From assembly GCA_002633025.1 (NCBI GenBank), contig NMRB01002138.1, forward strand, positions 1 through 64,000: a stretch of DNA of 64,000 nt, in the 5' to 3' direction. Numbering within the stretch: position 1 is the stretch's first letter; every line of letters begins with the position of its first letter. Source of the stretch: Notospermus geniculatus (lineage: Eukaryota; Nemertea; Pilidiophora; Heteronemertea; Lineidae). The notes beneath the pieces are model-generated. The model worked only from the letters and a program-made list of their open reading frames with translations. It was not told the origin of the DNA and did not search any database. The position numbers and the translations under genes are program-made. Below are positions 12,246 to 22,611 of the stretch, piece after piece.

Positions 12246-13364
12246 CTTTGAGTGACATTTTAGATAGGTGAAACTAAACATGAGAAAATTCTTTGGTTAC
12301 TCTATCTACATTTATTTTAGAAACACAACGTTTCAACCAGTGTACCCTGGCCGTAGTCCTGTGTACAAGTGAATAGCACATGGGGAGAGGGAGCATAAAT
12401 ACCACACTGTTTCTTTAAGCATTAGGCAAACATTTAGACAAAATACATACTGTTNTCACCAACAGAGCACTCAACCTATGTTCTCGACCAGAGTATTTAA
12501 ATGAGGAACTCGATCACATCCGACGTGTGTTCACAGAACTCAATGGATACCCAAAGCAGCTAGTCGAAAGGACCATTCGCAAAACTATGGACCAGCACAG
12601 TGCAGCAAGCACCCATACCCCAAACACTAGATCTCCCATCTTGATCAGCATCCCATATGTAGGCAGTGCGTCTCATAAAATCAAACGCCTCATTACCAAC
12701 CTGGCAAGCGTGGATGTTGTGTTTTCAAAACAGGACACACTGAAGACAGCTCTCAATGCAAATGGAAGGAAGGTAGCCTCATGTAAAAACAAACATGAGG
12801 CCAAAGGTGTTGTGTATAAACTAACGTGTTCTTGTGGTGAATGTTATGTTGGTGAAACAAAACGTCCCCTTGGCACAAGGATTTCAGAGCACAAAAAGGA
12901 CCCTAAATCTGCTGTGCATGAACACTGTGCAAACCTAGGACATTCAATCATCTGGGAGCAGACAGAGATTCTCAATTCCCGGCTGGACAAAGATTACAAC
13001 AGGAAACTCAGAGAAGCCATCCAAATCAAACGACACCAACCCAGCCTTAACAGGGATACTGGACTATTCATACCTAATGCCTACAATCACATAATTGCCA
13101 AACTGGACAATTAGCTGCTACAGCCTGTGATTCCGCAGTTTTTTCCCTTGGACTTTTATCCATAAGTTTGTCTAATGCTTAAAAAAACAGTATGTATTTT
13201 GTCTAAATGTTTGCCTAATGCTTAAAGAAACAGTGTGGTATTTATGCTCCCTCTCCCCATGTGCTATTCACTTGTACACAGGACTACGGCCAGGGTACAC
13301 TGGTTGAAACGTTGTGTTTCTAAAATAAATGTAGATAGAGTAACCAAAGAATTTTCTCATGTTT
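12246..13364 (+). mobile_element. Penelope-like element, 5'-truncated, with inverted terminal units
   Basis: Inserted with an ATGTTTAGCT target duplication (12236-12245, 13365-13374); copy 1 keeps the empty site. About 190 bp at each end are inverted copies of each other (12262-12455 and 13183-13355, both carrying CACAACGTTTCAACC or its complement), as Penelope elements often have. Between them lies only the 3' end of the ORF. Confidence 0.85.
12458..13114 (+). pseudogene. Penelope-like retroelement protein, C-terminal part with GIY-YIG endonuclease
   Basis: Open frame from just after the N at 12456 to the stop at 13114. The first part (NLCSRPEYLNEELDHIRRVF, then NGYP) resembles the end of the Penelope reverse transcriptase. 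The C-terminal half has the GIY-YIG nuclease layout: GVVYKLTC, CGECYVGETKRPLGTRISEH, then the late catalytic region. The endonuclease nicks the target for integration. The palm and catalytic YxDD of the transcriptase are missing because the element is 5'-truncated and joined to an inverted terminal unit. The first in-frame ATG would give only an endonuclease fragment, so this copy is not autonomous. Confidence 0.85.
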
Positions 13365-15116
13365 ATGTTTAGCTCCCTGACTAATTACTGCTAATTAACA
13401 GGGTGATTAATCAGTTAACTGAAGGGACAAAAGGTTATTTTCATTCAGGCAACTGAATCATCACTCGCTTACAAATTATGCCAATATTATTAACAGTTTT
13501 TCAATTGCAATCATTTCACCCCACTGTCTTAGTATGTGAGAAATAGGCCTATTTGGGTAAATACCAACTGTGTGTTTACTTCACACAATGAAGTAAGAAC
13601 GTGCTTCAGAGAAAATAACGTCCTTGTCGCCTACTTTATTAAAACGTATAAATCAAGCTACCTCTAAATCTGCGGGAATAACCGCCCATATGCAAGTTAT
13701 CAAGAGAAGAAAGTCGTAGATTTTTGCCTCCTGCAAAGTTCGTTGATGAAATGCTATGAAAAAGCTATGAAATGCAGTGTAATGCCAAAAAAACAATAGA
13801 ACGTGACATCACTGAGTATCTTTGACCATGAAATTGACCATTATCGGGGCATTTCTCTGTTGTCTGTAAGTAGATTTATTCTTTTAATGGAAAATCGTAC
13901 GGCTACTCGCTGCTACCGAGTATTCAAGTCATCCCCGACAACGTGTATTTGTTCTCTCTGTACATAGAATGCTTTCTTTGTAACGCGCTTAATTGATGAC
14001 GTCATATTTCAGGAACGATAGTTCAACAAATGACAAATGGTAAGATATCGTGATACACCTAGATGTGTGCTGCATTTTTATGTTAATGAGCTTTTCCTTT
14101 TAATTGCTGGTACACTTACAATTTCGCTTCATTTCAACACCTCCCTGTCATGCCTGTTCTCTAATGCATAGCGTTTTGTTTTGCAATATACATTTAGGGA
14201 ATTCAAATTCAACACTAACTTCACTTTTTGCTTGAGCACTTTTTTCTGAAAGAGGAACTATTTGGTTACATTTTTCTCATTCGAAATGGTCGGTCGACCT
14301 ATTCCTGCTCACCGTTTTGATTGACGAAATTATATTTTGACAGCAATTTCGAGAAAACCTCAGATTGCCTTACACCATGCATTTTCTTGAATTCCTTTCC
14401 TTGTTGCAATTCTTTTTCAATCACGCATGCCAACTCCCATTACATTTACTTGCCCATTTCAACCTTTGTTTCAATGCAGTCTAGTAGAGCGGTTAAGGGT
14501 TGTTTTTCGTCAGAATCTTTCACTTCTTTAAGAAAGCATGAAACTGCCCACAGGGGTACTTTGGCTATTTTAGTGGCCATATTTAAAATCATTATGGCGG
14601 CCACCGGGGGCGCGAATTTTTGGGGTCCATTTTTTTCATGATCCTTAGGTATCAAAGTACCCATGTGGGGAATTTCATGCTTTCTTGAAGAAGGGAAATA
14701 TTTTTACCCTTAACCCTCAGATTAACAACTATGGTGACACAAAAACAATTTCATTGCTCTTTACTAACTAGGGAGACAATGCCAAATTTCAGAGGCCTAG
14801 AAAGACAAGGAATAGTCATTTTTTCACCACAGAATTTCACATGGGCCTATTTTACATAGAATGCTAACAAGTTTATGTGATATCTGTTAACTATTTGAAT
14901 TATTTTCTAAAAAAATGTAGTATTTTAGATTTTTGGTTCACATGCCCAACCTCTGCAAGTTGAGGAAGCTCTTACAAAACCATTCAACTAATGTGAAACT
15001 GACCACAGGCCTGGGAACCAGTGATGTCACCCAAAATGACCCAATGGAACTGTATTGAGAGCAGAATTGCACACTTCACATGAATCACCTCAGGTTGGAA
15101 TGTTGTTGGTCAAATA

Positions 15117-15878
15117 CTCTAAATTCGTTCTTCTAAGGTTACTTTACTGAACACTCATATGACCGCCTACCCTATTGAATATGCATGACAAAATAAAGAA
15201 CTGCTCAGTGTGACTGACAGGCGAGGAGGGAAAGGGCTATTGACGACTGAATTATCCGACCACAGAAAGAACACGTGGTGATCAGTCTCGGACAGTTTGA
15301 AATTGATGCCTTTGAGAAGTGATTGAATAGGCCCTGTGGATAAGGCCAATACAACAGTGAATGTAACAGACACTCTTTTAATAGTGCGTGCCAACAAAGC
15401 AGTCTTTGCGGCCCAGTGCAAGTAACGCAAGACTCAAGGCGGCCTTCCACCTGAAAGTTTTCTGTCGCAATTTTTCTTATGGAAACCTATGGAAAATTGT
15501 CAGACACTATTTGCTCGTGTGTCTATTGTTGAGGACTGCCGCGTATTGTTCGAAAAGATTGCAGACATTTCTGGCGAGGAATAGAACATGTGCTATTCCA
15601 AGCAATAACTGTCGGACACAAAAATAACTGGCTGACATAATCTTTAAAGGCCTCTTCCACGCTACAGAAATTGATCACGCAACAGAGTATCTGACAATTT
15701 TCTATAAGATTACAAAAGGAAAATTGCGACAGAAAACTTTCAGGTGGAAGTCCGCCCTCACTCATTGGTCAGTTATGTTGAATAGAATCAATAAATTCTT
15801 TGTATGGTCTATATTGTGGGCTGGGCCTAAACCTACAGCATGAATATATAAAGTAACCTTAGAAGAACGAATCTAGAG
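15117..15878. mobile_element. TIR element with TA target duplication, 762 bp
   Basis: Inverted ends CTCTAGATTCGTTCTTCTAA... with AAGTAACCTTAGAAGAACGA at the right. Copy 1 reads GTCAAATATATTCC without it, so TA is the duplication. The interior has a second inverted pair (CTTCCACCTGAAAGTTTTCT at about 15446 and its complement near 15735), suggesting a nested smaller MITE. The ORFs inside look like random translation. Confidence 0.85.
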
Positions 15879-16920
15879 TATATTCCAGTTTGTATTGCAA
15901 GCATTACAGCGTGGCATAATGGTACATTCAATAGATCTCAAACCAAGGGACATGACATGGAATCAACAGTTGAATGGCTGGACAAATGACCCTCTGTCAT
16001 GCATCCTAACAACGTTCAAACCAAAGATAATTCATGTGAAATGTACCCTCAGTGTATAGCTTGATTGAGTCATTCTGCGTGAATAAGTGGTTCCCAGGCC
16101 TGTGTTCAGTTTTCACATTGGTTTGAATGGCTTTTGTAAAAGCTTGGTCAATTTGCAGAGGTTAGGCATTTGAACCAAAAATCTAAAACACAATTTTTGT
16201 AGAAAATAATTAAAATAATTCACTCATACCACACAAACGTGTTAGGATTCTACGTGAAATAGGCCCATGTGAAATTCTGCGGTGAAATAATGACTATTCC
16301 TCGTCTTTCTAGGCCTCTGAAATCTGGCATTGTCTGCCTAATTAGTAAAGAGCAATGTATTGTTTTTGTGTCATCATAGTTGTTAATCATTCAGTACAAA
16401 GCATCATCTGTGCAAGTTTCAAGCAAATCGAAACAGTAGTTTAAGAGTTATGCCGAACTTGTAACAACCCTTCATTTCTGCCCAGCCCCTTTAGTGCTGA
16501 GCAAATTGTGGAAGAAGTCACTTGACTTCAATACCACGATGAACTTTAATCTGGGATTGGTATCAATCTTGTGGTCTTCATTTTGCTCAATAAAACCAGG
16601 ATATATCAACATCCTTTTGAAACATGCAACTCGACTTAGATTTTGAATTCTTATTGCCTGGAAGTCTACAAAAATGTACTGGTACTTGAATTTAATAAGT
16701 TGGTAGGCCTATTTATTTTCGTTTTAATTGAGAATTCTGAAGTCCACTGACCTTGAGATCATATCACGAATGGTTGACATGACATAACGGTCTTCCCTAC
16801 ATTAGTAGCACAGAATGTTGTCGTGCTACAGAGCCTTCCTTTTTTGCCTAAACCATATCCTGGCAATCCATGAAAACTGTCCGAACCAACCTATGCTTTC
16901 TGTATCGACCTTCCAAATAA

Positions 16921-17373
16921 AGAGCAACCTTCAACAAGAGATGATATTGTCACCTCGTTTTTGCACCTGTCTCTTATTTTGATAAGCAGCCACATGTCAT
17001 AATTAAAGAACTTATAGAGGACATATTATCAAAAATAGATAAGCTTTAATCTCTATTTTTGATGTCACTCACATGTCCTTGAGAGTGATTTCCAATGCTT
17101 AAAAGTCCATTGGACGAAGTTCTTGTGCCATCGGTAACTCACCGAAGTAAAGAAACTCTGAATGTCGTATTGGTAAAGAAACTGTGTGTGAAACTCAAAT
17201 AAAACGTGACAGCTGGCCATAAGCATCCTGAAGTTTACGATAGTTCAAGTCCTCGCTCCCACCACGTCCACGGCGTCTCCGTACCTCGCGGCAGATGGGG
17301 TGAGCCATAAGAAACCAAGAGATCCTCAGCCATTTGGGTAACATCCTCAATAATACTCTTGTTGCTTGTTCAG
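16921..17373. other. Intron sequence upstream of the first visible integrin exon
   Basis: Unique sequence with no ORF of note. It ends in the pyrimidine-rich acceptor CTTGTTGCTTGTTCAG at 17373. Confidence 0.6.
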
Positions 17374-17495
17374 GGTTCTTATAGGAGCACCAGAGGCGCA
17401 GACATTGCAACCGCCCGTCACAAAAGCAGGAGCACTGTTCAGATGCAAACCCGACAAAGCTGACGATTGCCACACCATTCCAGTGGACACAGAAG
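17374..17495 (+). CDS. Integrin alpha exon: propeller blade 1
   Basis: 122 bp between TTGTTCAG and GTAAGT. Enters needing one base to complete a codon and exits with one base over. It encodes VLIGAPEAQ, then QPPVTKAGALFRC and DDCHTIPVDTEG. VLIGAP is the blade-1 'VLVGAPxA' signature, and the two cysteines (FRC, DDC) match the first propeller disulfide of the family. The missing preceding exon should end with the GSYFG-type motif. Confidence 0.92.
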
Positions 17496-18040
17496 GTAAG
17501 TGTTGCCAAATACTGCAATTGGTGTTTGAAAGGTTGATAGGATCCACAAATAATGACTATTATATTAATCTTTTTCACAGGTTATCAACCAGTTTTATTC
17601 ATAAATTCATTCCAGTGGATCGAAATTTTACATGGAAATGGTTCAGTTTACTTATCGTACTGTCATTTTGGGGCGGGCGTTTACCAAACACATTCCAAGA
17701 TTGCTGCTTTTTTGGTGCATCCAAATTCATGACAAAAAAGCTTACTACAGTCGTCACAGTGAATCTGTAGTTGAGTTTTTTAATGGTCCCCTAAAGCAGG
17801 GAAACTAATTAGTTACCGGTACCAACCACCGGAAAGACAAGGCCGAAATACAGAGATCGGCAGCACCTCTTGTACATTATCACGTGATCGGTCGAAAAGC
17901 AGGCGATGAAAAACTCGTTGATTGGTTGAAAACCACCTATCGATTGCTCTTTCGTTGGATGCGAGTGACAAGTCAAAGCGTTCTTCATCGGGTCTTTTTT
18001 GCCGGTCACGTGATGATGAAGGACAGGCGTTGGTCTCAAA

Positions 18041-18191
18041 AGGGAGTTTAAGAAATCATAGGGTAAACGTTAACATTACGACAACGTTATTTTTTGTACC
18101 GAAAATGCAATATATAATCTAGTGAATTCGCAGTATGAAAACAAACGTTGTCGTAAAGTTAACGTTTATCGTTTGATTTCTTAAGGTCCCT
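18041..18191. mobile_element. MITE with AGGGAGTTTAAGAAATCAT ends, abutting gap
   Basis: Inverted ends AGGGAGTTTAAGAAATCAT / TGATTTCTTAAGGTCCCT plus inner inverted GTAAACGTTAAC-ACGACAACG. The right end is the last base before the gap. A related element is at 20636-20761. Confidence 0.7.
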
Positions 18192-18567
18192 NNNNNNNNN
18201 NNNNNNNNNNNNNNNNNNNNNNNNNNNNNNNNNNNNNNNNNNNNNNNNNNNNNNNNNNNNNNNNNNNNNNNNNNNNNNNNNNNNNNNNNNNNNNNNNNNN
18301 NNNNNNNNNNNNNNNNNNNNNNNNNNNNNNNNNNNNNNNNNNNNNNNNNNNNNNNNNNNNNNNNNNNNNNNNNNNNNNNNNNNNNNNNNNNNNNNNNNNN
18401 NNNNNNNNNNNNNNNNNNNNNNNNNNNNNNNNNNNNNNNNNNNNNNNNNNNNNNNNNNNNNNNNNNNNNNNNNNNNNNNNNNNNNNNNNNNNNNNNNNNN
18501 NNNNNNNNNNNNNNNNNNNNNNNNNNNNNNNNNNNNNNNNNNNNNNNNNNNNNNNNNNNNNNNNNNN
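18192..18567. other. Assembly gap (376 N)
   Basis: Run of N. Sequence to the right is Penelope-derived, so the gap probably hides the rest of that element. Confidence 1.
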
Positions 18568-18876
18568 GATTTAGCTGAAAGAAAAGGGTTTAATAAATAT
18601 GACATGTGTAATACATAACAAGCACAAAGCGAAAAGATGCACGAAGGTCAACACAAAGTAAAAGAATATAAAGGAAGTCAACTTCCAGATTTGTAGGAAA
18701 AAACCAGAATGGATAATGCAAATCACTGAGCAATGAGAAGAATAGGGCGAGGAGGAATAGAGCAAAGGGGGGGGGGGGGAGACAAGGCCTAGACCAGAAG
18801 GGGAGCCACGTGCCCTCCACAACTGGAAAACCTACCTTGCTTATTATCATTTTGTGTGTCAATTTTGTGCTATTCT
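18568..18876 (-). mobile_element. Penelope-like element fragment
   Basis: Shares long stretches with 51346-51600 and 53080-53362 (GGATAATGCAAATCACTGAG, the G-homopolymer tract, the GGGGAGCCACGTGCCCTCC tract) and ends in the terminal unit TTATCATTTTGTGTGTCAAT also seen at 36505-36536. No ORF remains. Orientation is uncertain because the terminal units are inverted. Confidence 0.75.
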
Positions 18877-18937
18877 GTATCCAGGTCACACTCACTTCAA
18901 CTTTTCCCTGTTCCCAAATTGAAGTTCCTCCTTTCAG

Positions 18938-19047
18938 GCCCCCAAACGATCTCGAGCGGTCAAAAAAGCAAAAAAATGCAGTCCGGCAACAAATCATTCC
19001 AGTGGTTCGGCGCTACCGTTGAATCAGGATCTCACGGCGTCATCCTG
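18938..19047 (+). CDS. Integrin alpha exon: start of propeller blade 2
   Basis: 110 bp between CTCCTTTCAG and GTGAGT. The entering phase matches the previous exon (codon GGC split). It reads PQTISSGQKSKKM, then NKSFQWFGATVES, then HGVIL; QWFGATV is the FG-GAP blade-2 signature. It exits on a codon boundary. A Penelope-element end lies about 60 bp upstream (18876), so the acceptor itself is host sequence. Confidence 0.92.
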
Positions 19048-19980
19048 GTGAGTCAGTCACGTGGTGCTTGTCATGTGATTGTCATGTGACGCCAATGCAC
19101 GGATCAAAATGGCTACCCCTGCCTTTTCTCTGAGCTTTTTTGCATCTTTTTCTACATATTTATGTTTCTTCCCTGCACGGTGCACGGGCCATCTAGCGTG
19201 ACCCTTAGGATTGCAGCATAAGAAACGTTTAAAGACAAATTGATGAGGATATCTTGGAAAGGTAATAATTCAAAACAGTTTCCTTCTTCATTAGCCAGCA
19301 CAAAATCACGTTGGCTTTTAAAAAGTTTCCTACTACATCTTTTTTTGAGAACGGAAGTCGTTACCTTTGTAAAAACAAGTGTTAAAATTCCTTCGGTTGA
19401 CAGATGAGCACAAACACCTTTCAATTCTTCTTTTCAAAATTTAAAGTTTAAAAGAAATTCTGAATACCTGATGCCTTTTGTTTGGGCACAGAAAATGCAC
19501 TTTTCCCCAGTCTAAATAGTTTTTACAGGTATACAATGAAGTAGAAAACAATACAACCAAGAGAAAAAATATACTCGAAAGACATCCTCATAAAATTTGT
19601 CATTTGACGAAGCCAAAAAGAGAAAGAACGTCACTGGTTTCTGCGCAGTATTTCGTGAAAAAAACAAGTATTTTATAAAATTTATGGAAAGAGCTTTAAC
19701 TCTAAGTTGTACTCTCTTCTCAGCACACCTAAATGTAAACCTTACAAAAAATGTGAAACCCAGTACATGCCAACAAGAATAAGGTATTTGTCAGAGAACA
19801 GTGATGTCTTTTTTTAATTCAGTACATTTTATCATTCAATTTATTCACGGCAGCTTGGTAGGAACAGTAAGGTGTCAGTTAAGTTCATAGGAACCCTTTG
19901 CACATGCGCAGAATGTGTACGCATGCGTAGTAATGACCCCACGCGCTCAAGCGAATGTAACCATGGTAACATCGTGTGTG
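19048..19980. other. Integrin intron, no feature recognised
   Basis: AT-rich intron sequence with only random short ORFs. Confidence 0.6.
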
Positions 19981-20234
19981 CACTGTTAAAAATATATGTA
20001 AGTTTCCAGCAGAATTTTCACTGCATATTTGATGTAAAATTCATTTACTGCATACTGCTGTTTTTTTCACTGGAATTTAACAAGATTACAGTTTCTCATG
20101 AGTTTAAAAGACAGCATCTGTTGTAGAATTTATACCATTTGGCTGTCAAAATACAGTAAACGGGTGGTGTCAAAATACAGAAAAGTGCTGTTACTCTACT
20201 GCCAGCAAAATGCTGTCAGCATTTTTAACAGTGT
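19981..20234. mobile_element. MITE with CACTGTTAAAAAT ends
   Basis: Inverted ends CACTGTTAAAAAT / ATTTTTAACAGTG enclosing AT-rich sequence with repeated CTGTCA and ATACAG words. Ends resemble the TA-flanked MITE at 2777-3109. Confidence 0.7.
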
Positions 20235-20635
20235 GACGTCACGTTCAGTGCCCTGCTTTTTCTCCTCCAATAACAAGAGAGCGAAAGAACCTTTGTACAT
20301 AAACATCCCTCCGGCTTGCGTTGTAATGCAGCTTGTTGGCTGACCTACACCTTTCCTGTCCCGTCACACTGCACATTGGAAAGACCTCATTAGGCCATCC
20401 GTCACAAAATCATTCTATTCATGTGTTGTGGTACAACCTTTTAACAAACTCCGAAATAAGGCTTTTTAGACTTTGACTAACGAAGCGGTCATAACTTGTT
20501 ACAGAATTTTTCTTTTTACTAAAAGATGCAGTCACTACAAATTATCTGAAACATGAAACAGCATTGACACTTCAATACGCCCACTCCATGCAGTGTACAC
20601 ACCGATTGCTTTTACGTAAATGTTTCAGTATTAAT

Positions 20636-20761
20636 AGGGATGTTAAGACATTGGACGATGAATGCTAACTTTACGATACAGGGTTACAATCCCCTTTCAT
20701 CTAAAGATTCCTTGATAACATCGTAAAGATAACGTTTATCATTGGTTTCTCAACCTTCCTA
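20636..20761. mobile_element. MITE related to 18041-18191
   Basis: AGGGATGTTAAGACATTGG at the left and the inverted form CCATTGGTTTCTCAACCTTCCT-like at the right, with inner GATAACGTTTATC matching the other member. Confidence 0.6.
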
Positions 20762-22003
20762 GTAACTGCGTCATTCCTAAATGCTGCCGCTTCCTACATT
20801 AGCGATTATATTCTTTCCTCTTAAGTACATGAACTCTTCTTTCGACGCCCACAATATCTAGAAATCTTAAATGAAGCAAATAATTACGTAACCTATTCTT
20901 AAACTTCCGCATCCCTCCTCGTGACGTCAGGAAGTATAGGCTTGTTGCCAAACGCCTCTGATATGTGTCGGACTCTCATCTCGACCTACAAGGGCGTCAC
21001 CAAGCGGGGGAAGCAATATCTCTTTAACTATGTTTAAGTTGCTCCACTTTATCTCAACAATCTTTCTCTACTTAGCTAGCCCAAGGAACCACTTATTCTC
21101 CCTTTCTAACTAAATCACCTACCATAGTTTACTTATAATACACTTTGGGCAGTACCATGAGCTACTTCGTTTATCGACTGCCACTTCGACGAATCGAAAA
21201 AATACTAGTAGTTCAAGTACACACGGTGTACTCTGGGTATAGTTGTATCTATATTTTGATTACGCATTACATTTACATCCCATTGAGCAGCAGACCTAAT
21301 ATACCCCGATATTTCGCATTCTATCGGGGTACAGATAAGGAGGAAGTTACGTAATGCAGGCAGATTAATGCCTCTGACTAAAGTAAGAAAATCCAACACA
21401 AAAATGTGTGCAGTGTTTGTGAGTGTTACCAGCGGATGTTAAATTTGATGGTATATCAAATATCTGTTCGAATTTTTCAAATCGAGCAGAAAATAATGAT
21501 TTTATGGGCCATTTTTCTCGTGGGCTTGGAGGCCAGATACATTAGTGGGCTTTTCCAATTACCTGTTCACCCCCGCTGCTGATTACCTATTTATAGTACT
21601 TTGTTTCCCATATCACCATCCAACAGATGGTGGGAGGGCAATAAACAGAACAGCCAGGTATGGCTAAAAATACAGCTCTGGGGTCTGGACACCTGGTGTT
21701 ACGGGTCTTGGCATTTCTGGATCAAAATCTCAATGGGCTTGTTCAGTTAATGCGTGTATTTGGCGTCCAGATCCAAAAACAACATCCGCCAGTGAAACAT
21801 CCCTGGCGGCAGCACTGGCGGCCGAAAGTACGCATTGACGCAGTCACTGGGATTGGACCAGAGGCCGTTCTCTACTTGTGCCTCTCTGAAGTAGCTCATG
21901 GTATTCCCACGGATCAATTGTACAACCAGCCTACGATATGATCCGTACCCATACTTCCTAATTGCATGTTCCTCATCCCTTCATGTACATATTGTATTAT
22001 ACC
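20762..22003. other. Integrin intron, no feature recognised
   Basis: Contains a 93-residue open frame (21660-21941, +) that I do not recognise and that has no splice context. Otherwise nothing visible. Confidence 0.5.
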
Positions 22004-22611
22004 AGGGGCGGATCTAGGATTTTCTCGAGGGGTGGGTTCTGAAGGTAGAGGCAGGAAAAGTTTGAAAATTAGAAGCTCTGAGACAAGATTTCCTGCCATC
22101 TGAGGTTGAGAAAGTCTTATACAAACACTTTTTTGAACAGTGTGATCTTCCCGTCTTTACCAGCCAGCCCGATGCCACGCCTCTTAAGCGGGTGATCCAC
22201 TTTTGCGATTTTAGCTTGAGACGGGGTTGCGATCCCTTGCGACCTTATAAGGACTTCCGATTGCCATATAAGGTGATCGCAACCCCGTCTCAAGCCAAAA
22301 TCGCAACAGTGGATCACCCGCTGTAGACATTTCAAAATAGTGCAAGCATACATAATGCAGTAGGCCTACCAATATAATACCGGTACTAGTAAGGCAACAG
22401 TATAGTAAGGCAACAGTTTTCCCAAGCAGGGGAATAGAATTTCGTCGAATCATCGATGCAACGACTGTATCACCATGAATACATCAAAGACACGGGCAGG
22501 CGCTACGCCACAAACGAGATGCTTGATGTTTAGAGATTTTTAAAAAAACGTTATCTTTGGTCGCCGACGGGGGGTTCCAACCCCCACAACACCCCCTCTG
22601 TATCCACCCCT
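22004..22611. mobile_element. Non-autonomous DNA transposon, AGGGGYGGAT ends
   Basis: Left end AGGGGCGGATCTAGGATTT and right end ending GTATCCACCCCT are imperfect inverted repeats of a type common in animal genomes. A second inverted-repeat element (22187-22322) is nested inside. No ORF. Confidence 0.6.
22187..22322. mobile_element. 136-bp inverted-repeat element
   Basis: AGCGGGTGATCCAC...TTGAGACGGGGTTGCGATC on the left returns as its complement on the right; arms of about 60 bp around a short centre. Confidence 0.75.

Larger units (their letters stand above)
8938..16920. repeat. Segmental duplication, copy 2
   Basis: Second copy of the block at 1-5721. It is longer because of insertions absent from copy 1: MITEs at 9472-9590, 9706-9823, 9877-10252 and 11230-11677, a Penelope-like element at 12246-13364, and a TIR element at 15117-15878. 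About 100 bp near 10709-10810 is also extra here, or deleted from copy 1. Each insertion can be checked against the uninterrupted sequence of the other copy. Confidence 0.93.

Noticed and set aside
18159-18605. 148-residue ORF on the minus strand
   Set aside because: Almost entirely N; an artefact of the gap.
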